Shown here piece after piece: positions 58,031 to 64,000 of a stretch of DNA of 64,000 nucleotides. Below the pieces are notes generated by a model. That model did no database searches. It was given only the letters and a program-made list of their open reading frames with translations, and had not been told where the DNA came from. The stretch is from contig JBAZEO010000002.1 in NCBI GenBank assembly GCA_041653935.1, forward strand, positions 434,001-498,000. Reading direction: 5' to 3'. The position numbers were made by a program, and so were the translations under genes. This DNA is from JAYEHL01 sp041653935. GTDB lineage: Bacteria > Chloroflexota > Dehalococcoidia > E44-bin15. Every line of letters starts with the position of its first letter. The stretch's first letter is position 1.

Positions 58031-60154
58031 TCAAATCACCTGTACCTTCGAGCCATCTGAACCCTTGGTTACCTCTATACGCATGGGGAAATATTCCTTC
58101 ATCTCATCGATATGAGTTATAACCAGAATCTTCTCAAAATCGTCCTGGATAGAGTTGATGGCCTCCACCAGCCGTTCGCGCCCGCTGGCATCCTGCGAGC
58201 CGAAGCCTTCATCGATGATAAGCGTTGGCAGCGGTGCTCCCGCACGCCGTGCCAGCAGCTTCGACAGGGCTATACGCAGGGCGAAGTCTATGCGGAAGGC
58301 CTCTCCGCCGCTGTACATCTCGTAGCGGCGCGTACCCAGTTCATCGCCGATATTGATATCAAGCGTCTCCGCCTCGCCCTCCTTGCTCTTCAACGCCCGC
58401 TGCGATTCTATCTTCACGCTCATGCGGTTATCCGTCATGCGCGACAGAAGGCTGTTGGCCTCCTCCTCCAGCTCGGGCAGGGCATTTTCTATGAGCATGG
58501 CCTGTATGCCTTTCTTGCCGAAGGCCAATGCCAACTCTTCGTATATCTTTAGCTCTTTTATAACCGCCTCTTTCAGTGCAGACTTTTCAGCGCGAGTGCG
58601 TTCAAGATTGGCGCAACGGTCAATCTTTTCCTTTACCGATCCCATCTGCTGCCGTCCCTGCTCCAGCCCGCGGGCGACGTCGTTCAACTCTTTCTTTGCC
58701 GCAGCCAGTTTGGCTTCCACCTCCGGCATACCGACCAGCTCAGCTTTCTGAGATTCGAGATCCTTTACCTCGGCATCAAGCGTCTCCAGCCACTGTTGCA
58801 TTTCGCCCTCCGCCTTCTTTAAAGCATCACATTCATCCGGTAACGACTTTTGCGCTTCTTTATAATCCCTGTCGAGCGACTCGGCACGCCGGGCCCACAG
58901 CTCCCTGCCCTCACGCACCGCTCGATCAATACTGCTGATCTCAGTTTTGAGTGACTTGGCTACCGCCTCGATACGGTTCCTTTCCCCCTCGTTGACACGG
59001 AAAAGCTCCTTCTTCTCCACCCCCTGCTTCTCATAGTTCTCCATTATCTTGGTGCGCCCCCCGACCCCGAGCTCAGTGCCGCAGAGAGGGCACTCGGCCT
59101 CCCCGGACGACAGCATGTCGACTTTCTTGCGCAGATCCTCCATCTCTTCCTTCAGCTTTGCATTTTCAGTTGTTAGAGAGTGCGCTCGATTGGACATCTC
59201 CTGAAACTGAGCCCTCTTCTTCTCCAAATCATCCTCTTGTAAAGCAAGCTCTTCGATGTGTGACTTGACCTTTGCCGACACATCAGCGTACGCCGCAACC
59301 AGCGACTCATATTTTTCAATCCGCTTGCGATGCTCCTGAACACGAGCGTCGAATGAGCTGATAGCGCTCTGTGCCTGCTTGATGCGCTTCTCGATATCCG
59401 TCTGCTGTTTCTGCTTTAAATCCAGGCTTTGCTTGCGCTCCTGCAAAACCCGCACGGCATCCTGAAGTTTCTGCCATTCCTTCTCCATCTGCGCAACATA
59501 ATCGCTGGCACTGCGAAGCCCGGCTTCATACGTTCCCTTCTCAGCAACCTCACTGTCCATCTGCGTGATGGCGATCTCCGTGTCCCTGGCCTCGCGTTCC
59601 TTCAGCCTGGCCTGTTCCCTGGCCCGAGACTCGAGCTCATCGTAGCGCGAAAGCCCCAGTATATCGGCAAGCACCTGCTTGCGCTTGCCCGGTTCTTTCT
59701 TGCTGAACTCATCGGCGCGTCCCTGCACCAAATAGGCGCTGTTAATAAAAGTATCGTAATCCATACGCAGGGTATCGATTATCTTGTGCTCCGTTTCACG
59801 TATAGCATTACCCGATATCGAGCGGAAGCCGTCACTTGCAGCGACCTGGAAATCAAGGACTGACTGCCCGGCGCGCCGCGATTTCGCCTTGGAACGTTTG
59901 CGTATCACCCGGTAGCGTTCCCTGCCGACGGCGAACTCGAACTCAACCTCCATGTCCGTCATGCCGAGATGTATCAGCTCATCATCGGTCTTCGCCCGCG
60001 ACTTGCCCCAGAGCGCCCACGTCATCGCATCGAGGAGCGCCGACTTGCCATTGCCGTTATCGCCGCACAGGCAGGCAACATGGATGCCATCGAAAGATAG
60101 GGACGCCTCTCTGTAACACATGAAATTGCGCAGCGATAATTTAATCGGGATCAT
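58031..60154 (-). CDS. SbcC/Rad50-like SMC-type ATPase
   Basis: 707 residues, shorter than typical SbcC (about 1000). Walker A GDNGNGKSALLDA at 31, long coiled coils (about 175-560) interrupted by a zinc hook CPLC near the middle, ABC signature MYSGGEAFRIDFALR and Walker B LIIDEGFGSQD. Normally partnered by the Mre11/SbcD nuclease; here the partner position is held by an MBL nuclease gene whose stop overlaps this ATG (ATGA). Confidence 0.9.
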   Translation of the reverse strand: MIPIKLSLRNFMCYREASLSFDGIHVACLCGDNGNGKSALLDAMTWALWGKSRAKTDDELIHLGMTDMEVEFEFAVGRERYRVIRKRSKAKSRRAGQSVLDFQVAASDGFRSISGNAIRETEHKIIDTLRMDYDTFINSAYLVQGRADEFSKKEPGKRKQVLADILGLSRYDELESRAREQARLKEREARDTEIAITQMDSEVAEKGTYEAGLRSASDYVAQMEKEWQKLQDAVRVLQERKQSLDLKQKQQTDIEKRIKQAQSAISSFDARVQEHRKRIEKYESLVAAYADVSAKVKSHIEELALQEDDLEKKRAQFQEMSNRAHSLTTENAKLKEEMEDLRKKVDMLSSGEAECPLCGTELGVGGRTKIMENYEKQGVEKKELFRVNEGERNRIEAVAKSLKTEISSIDRAVREGRELWARRAESLDRDYKEAQKSLPDECDALKKAEGEMQQWLETLDAEVKDLESQKAELVGMPEVEAKLAAAKKELNDVARGLEQGRQQMGSVKEKIDRCANLERTRAEKSALKEAVIKELKIYEELALAFGKKGIQAMLIENALPELEEEANSLLSRMTDNRMSVKIESQRALKSKEGEAETLDINIGDELGTRRYEMYSGGEAFRIDFALRIALSKLLARRAGAPLPTLIIDEGFGSQDASGRERLVEAINSIQDDFEKILVITHIDEMKEYFPMRIEVTKGSDGSKVQVI

Positions 60155-61650
60155 ATCTGATATTCCCTGCCTTTTTCGGGAATAACTATATCCATGCCTT
60201 TGAGCTCACAGAAAAGCTCGGGTTTCTCTGTATGCACTGGGAACAGCGCCTTCGGATTTATCTCCTTTATCAAACGTTTTATCTCAACGCCGGAGGCGTG
60301 GCCGGAGACATGCGCCTTCTCATATGGCATCAGTCCGAAGTGCTCAAGCCATCTCGTAACCTTGCCCTGCTCAATCTCGCCCTCGTCGTCGAAGGGCTCG
60401 GTCCTCGACCAGAGGTAGCTCGATCCCGCGTCCGGCCGAATATTGATCAGATCCGTAAGGTCGAAGAAATCCACCCGCACGATAAAATCGCTTTGGTTGC
60501 GATGTATGTCATCGCAGGTCACGCAGTTAGCGCGGTCGAGGAATTCCCTCTCCCATGTGGCGTAGTCTTGTTTAACAATGGAATCCGGGTAAGCGGCGCG
60601 GTTCGGTTTGGTTATCAGACCCCAGCCTTTTCTATCGATGTAAATGACGATATTGCCGTCATCGAGAGACGGCGCCCCAACATTGCACCCCTCCAGTTGT
60701 TTGAGCAAATATGCCTGCTTCAAGTTCAGCGCCAGCTTGCGGCCGGTGGCCCTGGCGGCCTCATAAAAGCTGCGCAGCCGCTCGATATCCTTCCACGGGT
60801 AGTTAGCGATGACAAGGTTATTCGTCTTTCGTACCACTGCAGCGACTTTTTCCTGCACGTCCTGCTCTGTGAGGCCTTCCTTCTGATCGATGCGTGTCCC
60901 TTCGCAGATGAGGGCGATGGGCTCGCACGCGGCGGCCCGTTTCACGAACGCCTCCGTAAGATCACCCGCATATCCGTGGAAACGCAGGTCGCCGGTATAC
61001 GCGATGACGCCGCGAGGGGTGTGGATCAAGTAGCCGCAGGCACCGGGTATAGAATGGTTGACCGACACCGCCTCCACAACCAGATCGCCGAGAGCGACTT
61101 TTGCGCCCGAGGCAAGGCCGGTGAAACTCCGCTGCACCTTCGCCTCATTAGCCTCTTTGCCGCCGACTCGAACAATGCCGGCTCCCGGCTTCGATGATAC
61201 CTTTGTTTTGAATGCCTCTTTGAAAATAGTGAACTCGTTGAAGCTGCCGCTTGATGTCTCCTCCATCGACGCCAGTATCCGCTTCGTCACGTCCATGGCA
61301 TAGATGGGGATATCGTTGCGTATGAAATGGATGTACGAAACGTGGTCGGCGTGAGCATGGCTGAGGAAGACCGCATCGTAAGCGGCCTTCGCCTCGACAT
61401 TCATATCGGCATGGGATAGATAGTCCTGGCGATAGAACCCGCCCATATCGGGCAGCACGGGAAGGAGGCCCATCTCCAGGAAATCCATTACGCCGTTGTA
61501 TCTCTTCGGCTGTAGGAAATCGTCGAAATACAGGTCTGCTTGCTTGAAGCTCATGCCGAAATCGAGCCAGATGCGCTTGCCATCCGCCTCGACCAGTATC
61601 TTGTTGCCGCCGATCTCACCGACACCGCCATAGAAGGTTAACTTCGCCAT
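60151..61650 (-). CDS. RNase J-like metallo-beta-lactamase nuclease coupled to SbcC
   Basis: About 499 residues; the second ATG is preferred for its spacing from CGGAG. Zinc motifs SHAHADHV, the VNHSIPGACGYLI strand, AYTGDLRFHG and the C-terminal HVSGHASGVEIKRLI with FPVHTEKPE, as in RNase J/beta-CASP enzymes. Compared with RNase J there is a region of about 60 residues rich in YFDDFLQPKRYN before the metal motif. A nuclease translationally coupled to a Rad50-type ATPase suggests a DNA-end-processing pair. Confidence 0.88.
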   Translation of the reverse strand: MAKLTFYGGVGEIGGNKILVEADGKRIWLDFGMSFKQADLYFDDFLQPKRYNGVMDFLEMGLLPVLPDMGGFYRQDYLSHADMNVEAKAAYDAVFLSHAHADHVSYIHFIRNDIPIYAMDVTKRILASMEETSSGSFNEFTIFKEAFKTKVSSKPGAGIVRVGGKEANEAKVQRSFTGLASGAKVALGDLVVEAVSVNHSIPGACGYLIHTPRGVIAYTGDLRFHGYAGDLTEAFVKRAAACEPIALICEGTRIDQKEGLTEQDVQEKVAAVVRKTNNLVIANYPWKDIERLRSFYEAARATGRKLALNLKQAYLLKQLEGCNVGAPSLDDGNIVIYIDRKGWGLITKPNRAAYPDSIVKQDYATWEREFLDRANCVTCDDIHRNQSDFIVRVDFFDLTDLINIRPDAGSSYLWSRTEPFDDEGEIEQGKVTRWLEHFGLMPYEKAHVSGHASGVEIKRLIKEINPKALFPVHTEKPELFCELKGMDIVIPEKGREYQI

Positions 61651-61717
61651 CGACATTCTCCGTTTTTGTGTGTCCCTATTCTATCATAACCCTTACATCG
61701 TCTTATACCTCGACAAA

Positions 61718-61819
61718 GAGATTCCTTGCCGGGGTCTTAGAAGTATCCCTCTTTTTTCTAGAACAGGTGCCCCCTATTCTTTTTTAGTTCCCCCAAGACT
61801 GGGGGATAAAGGGGGTTGA
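61718..61819 (+). repeat. Degenerate composite repeat upstream of ffh
   Basis: Recognisable pieces: AAAGAGATT...CTTGCCGGGGT, GGTGCCCCCTA, CCCCCAAGACTGGGGG and AGGGGGTTGAA. Hairpin arms of the CAGGAGA module are decayed. It ends 16 bp before the ffh -35 box. Confidence 0.65.
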
Positions 61820-61835
61820 AAAAGATTACAATACC

Positions 61836-61864
61836 TTGATTAGTGAACCGCTGCCGATTACAAT
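61836..61864 (+). promoter_or_regulatory. Promoter of ffh
   Basis: TTGATT (61836-61841), 17-bp spacer, TACAAT (61859-61864). It places the transcript start near 61871 and rules out coding starts at 61836. Confidence 0.65.
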
Positions 61865-61886
61865 TGGTCTAGTTTGGGACGAAGCG

Positions 61887-63230
61887 ATGTTTGAAACATT
61901 ATCCGAAAAACTGAATGCGGTCTTTAAGAAACTTGGGAGCAAGGGCAAGCTCACCGAGAAGGATGTGGACGAGGCGCTGCGTGAGGTGCGACTTGCGCTC
62001 TTGGAAGCCGATGTTAACTTCAAGGTGGTCAAGGATTTCGTGGCAAAGCTGCGCGAGAGAGCACTGCAGAGTAACGTGCTGGAGAGCCTGACGCCCGCGC
62101 AGCAGGTGATAAAGATCACCAACGAGGAGCTCACAGCTATCCTGGGAGGGTCGCCCGCCCGCCTAACTATCGCCAACCACCCCCCCACGGTTATTATGCT
62201 GGCCGGATTGCAGGGCTCGGGCAAAACGACGACGGCAGCTAAACTGGCGCTCCATTTGAAAAACCAGGGGCAGCGCCCGCTTCTAGTAGCCGCCGACATG
62301 CAGCGTCCTGCCGCCATCGATCAACTCATCGCCTTGGGAAAGCAGCTCGATATACCTGTCTACAACGAAGGGCTATCTGCAAAAGCCCCCGCAGTATGTG
62401 CCAATTCCTTGAAACGCGCCAATGAGCTGGCATCCACCTGGGTTATCGCCGATACTGCCGGGCGCCTCCATATTAACGAAGAGCTTATGAATGAGGTCGC
62501 CGAGGTCAAAAAAGTGCTTCAGCCTTCTGAGGTATTGCTCGTTGTCGATGCCATGACCGGTCAGGACGCGGTGAACGCCGCATCCGAATTCCATGCCAAG
62601 CTGGGACTCACAGGCCTGATACTAACCAAGATGGATGGCGACGCCCGCGGCGGCGCCGCGCTTTCGATAAAATCTGTTACCGGAGTGCCGGTAAAGTTCA
62701 TAGGAACCGGCGAGAAGATGGACGCGCTGGAGCCGTTCTACCCCGACCGGCTGGCCTCTCGCATACTCGGCATGGGTGACATGCTCACATTGATTGAGAA
62801 GGCCGAGAAGGCCTTTGACGCCGAGCAGATGCAGAAGCTGGGCGAGAAGGTAAAACACGCGAACTTCGACCTGGAGGATTTTCTCATTCAGCTCCGCGAA
62901 TTGAAGAAAATGGGCTCATTCAGCCAGCTGGTGGAGATGGTCCCGGGATTATCCTCCATCGCCAGTAAAAATCCCGAGGCAGTGGACGACAAGAAACTGA
63001 AAAAAATAGAGGCAATCGTACTTTCAATGACGCCGCAGGAACGGCGCAATCCCGATATCATAGACGGCAAGCGCAAGCGCCGCATCGCCGGCGGCAGCGG
63101 GACAACAACGCAGGACGTAAACCAGTTGCTGAACCAGTTTCGCCAGACGCAGAAGATCATGAAACAAGTATCCAAGATGAAGAAGGGCGGCCTGGGCGGG
63201 CTTGGGAACATGGGCAAGCTGTTCCGCTAA
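61887..63230 (+). CDS. ffh: Signal recognition particle protein Ffh
   Basis: 447 residues. N domain (MFETLSEKLNAVFKKLG), G domain with GLQGSGKTTTAAKLA, DTAGR, TKMDGDARGG and GTGEKMD, and a Met-containing M domain ending KMKKGGLGGLGNMGKLFR. Binds 4.5S RNA and signal sequences for co-translational targeting to the membrane. The ATG is chosen because the promoter lies over the earlier in-frame starts. Full length. Confidence 0.96.
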   Translation: MFETLSEKLNAVFKKLGSKGKLTEKDVDEALREVRLALLEADVNFKVVKDFVAKLRERALQSNVLESLTPAQQVIKITNEELTAILGGSPARLTIANHPPTVIMLAGLQGSGKTTTAAKLALHLKNQGQRPLLVAADMQRPAAIDQLIALGKQLDIPVYNEGLSAKAPAVCANSLKRANELASTWVIADTAGRLHINEELMNEVAEVKKVLQPSEVLLVVDAMTGQDAVNAASEFHAKLGLTGLILTKMDGDARGGAALSIKSVTGVPVKFIGTGEKMDALEPFYPDRLASRILGMGDMLTLIEKAEKAFDAEQMQKLGEKVKHANFDLEDFLIQLRELKKMGSFSQLVEMVPGLSSIASKNPEAVDDKKLKKIEAIVLSMTPQERRNPDIIDGKRKRRIAGGSGTTTQDVNQLLNQFRQTQKIMKQVSKMKKGGLGGLGNMGKLFR

Positions 63231-63274
63231 GTAAGAAGTGCAGAAGATTGACCAGCACTTATTAAAAGACTCTC

Positions 63275-63880
63275 TTACTTTTTCACCATCGTGACCGTCA
63301 TCACGCCGGTCTGTATATCGATTTCTTCAACAGTAACCGCCAACTCATCCCAGCGTTTGCCCAGCTCGTGCTCAAAAGCGGTCATGACATTATTAATCAA
63401 ACTTTTAGGAAGCGCCAGCCTGCCAAACTCGAGGCGCCTTATAGTAAAATCAGCTTTCCCGTCTTTAGCCGCAATTTCAATCTGTACAGCCGTCTCCATG
63501 TAAACACCCATGTGTATGTTGGCTGAAGCGCATATCATGCCCGGACTGAAGTAAACCTGCGGATGACGCGTATCTACAGAAATGTTCCCCTGGCGGGCCA
63601 TTTCGTCCAGCTTGGAGGTAGCCTCCTCCTGCGTAACCTCAAGAACTAACTCTTCGCCGCTTGAAGCAGATTCAATATCCTGTTTCAGCTCATCTATTTT
63701 ATCGTCAAGACTGGCGGTCAACTCATCCGTCGCGGTTATCCGTTCAACCCCCCAATCCGCCGTAGATACCGGGCCGGTAACGAGGTAAAAGAAGATGCCG
63801 GAGACAAAGAATATCAGTGCGAGTACGCCGCACGTTGTAATCGATATATTCCTTACAGCCTTTTTACTCAGCTTATTCAA
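63275..63880 (-). CDS. Membrane-anchored protein of unknown function (DUF2993-like)
   Basis: 201 residues, TTG start. One N-terminal membrane helix (about 12-35), a coiled segment (DELTASLDDKIDELKQDIE), then a beta-rich extracellular domain with VYFSPGMICASANIHMGVYMETAVQIEI (quoted in part) reminiscent of DUF2993/YpmS lipid-binding folds. The start codon overlaps the sigma-factor stop (TTGAATAA), so the two genes are translationally coupled. Function unknown. Confidence 0.75.
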   Translation of the reverse strand: MNKLSKKAVRNISITTCGVLALIFFVSGIFFYLVTGPVSTADWGVERITATDELTASLDDKIDELKQDIESASSGEELVLEVTQEEATSKLDEMARQGNISVDTRHPQVYFSPGMICASANIHMGVYMETAVQIEIAAKDGKADFTIRRLEFGRLALPKSLINNVMTAFEHELGKRWDELAVTVEEIDIQTGVMTVTMVKK

Positions 63881-64000
63881 GATAATCCTTGAGCTTCTTG
63901 GAACGGCTGGGGTGCCGCAGCTTCCTCAGCGCCTTGGCCTCTATCTGACGTATTCTCTCCCTGGTAACCCCGAACTCGCGCCCCACCTCCTCCAGCGTGC
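63873..64000 (-). CDS. rpoD: RNA polymerase sigma-70 family factor, C-terminal end (partial)
   Basis: Only the last 42 codons are in the window; the gene continues beyond the edge. The product is region 4.2 of a primary sigma factor: TLEEVGREFGVTRERIRQIE, then AKALRKLRHPSRSKKLKDYLE and a TAA at 63873-63875. This is the -35-recognition helix typical of RpoD/SigA, and the standard TTGACA/TATAAT promoters in the window agree with it. Stop overlaps the next gene's start. Confidence 0.9.
   Translation of the reverse strand, partial: TLEEVGREFGVTRERIRQIEAKALRKLRHPSRSKKLKDYLE

Noticed and set aside
60232..61197. Long plus-strand frame opposite the MBL nuclease
   Set aside because: The minus strand encodes clear zinc motifs; this frame is its shadow.
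13884..61819. Dispersed repeat as an insertion sequence or CRISPR array
   Set aside because: No transposase gene, no terminal inverted repeats of IS type, no target duplications noticed, and no regular spacer spacing.
1..64000. rRNA, tRNA, phage or integrative-element genes
   Set aside because: None recognised; no integrase, transposase, capsid or conserved RNA signatures were seen.

Overview
The window looks like chromosomal DNA of an uncultured anaerobic bacterium. I infer a Chloroflexota/Dehalococcoidia-type lineage from the mix of gene families. These include flavin-dependent old-yellow-enzyme reductases, short-chain dehydrogenases, a 2-hydroxyacyl-CoA dehydratase/benzoyl-CoA-reductase-type operon with its ATP-dependent activator, an acetyl-CoA-synthase-like fragment next to a CooC-type ATPase, a MetF-like reductase, an ADP-forming acyl-CoA synthetase alpha subunit, and a family of about 185-residue proteins of unknown function. 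No rRNA, tRNA, transposase, phage gene or CRISPR array was seen. Taxonomy is an inference, not something the sequence states.

Layout. 0.1-7 kb: four members of the unknown family (one a tandem fusion) interleaved with an FeS flavoenzyme and two SDRs, all on the plus strand. 7.1-11.8 kb: a giant 8xPAS-GAF-GGDEF-HD-GYP protein preceded by a perfect terminator hairpin and a possibly structured leader. 11.9-13.7 kb (minus): a degenerate HesB-like protein and an NDP-forming acyl-CoA synthetase alpha subunit. 14.3-20.1 kb: a tightly packed operon fur/zur-lgt-OYE-znuA-znuC-znuB behind a clear sigma-70 promoter with a Fur box. 20.1-28.5 kb: mixed small genes, including a second Fur regulator, a lipoprotein serine protease, a 39-residue membrane protein, a MaoC-like protein, GIY-YIG, a DEAD-box helicase, a cysteine-less OsmC-like protein and a YdeI-like protein. 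28.5-31.3 kb (minus): five tandem, translationally coupled members of the unknown family, then a LysE exporter.

32.5-43.9 kb: a rhomboid protease; a signalling trio (receiver-zinc ribbon, GAF-PAS3-histidine kinase, receiver-zinc ribbon); an XRE-PAS-LuxR regulator; an AT-rich regulatory gap with a palindrome; the dehydratase/reductase operon (two catalytic subunits plus activator); and the ACS-like/CooC pair. 44.2-50.7 kb: LOG-family protein, beta-CASP nuclease, MetF-like enzyme, GNAT, a complete lower-GC type II restriction-modification system and an SDR. 50.7-64 kb: MrfA/YprA-like helicase with DUF503, a zinc-ribbon protein, uvrA, a HEAT protein, a GyrI-like protein, an SbcC-MBL nuclease operon, ffh, and the 3' end of an rpoD-type sigma gene.

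The most unusual intergenic feature is a composite dispersed repeat, about ten copies plus relics, all in plus orientation and nearly all directly upstream of plus-strand genes. Its hairpins change sequence between copies while keeping base pairing. The two strongest candidates for undescribed biology are the expanded three-cysteine protein family (ten domains in nine genes) and this covarying repeat. The receiver-zinc-ribbon trio, the XRE-PAS-LuxR regulator and the truncated ACS-like protein are next.
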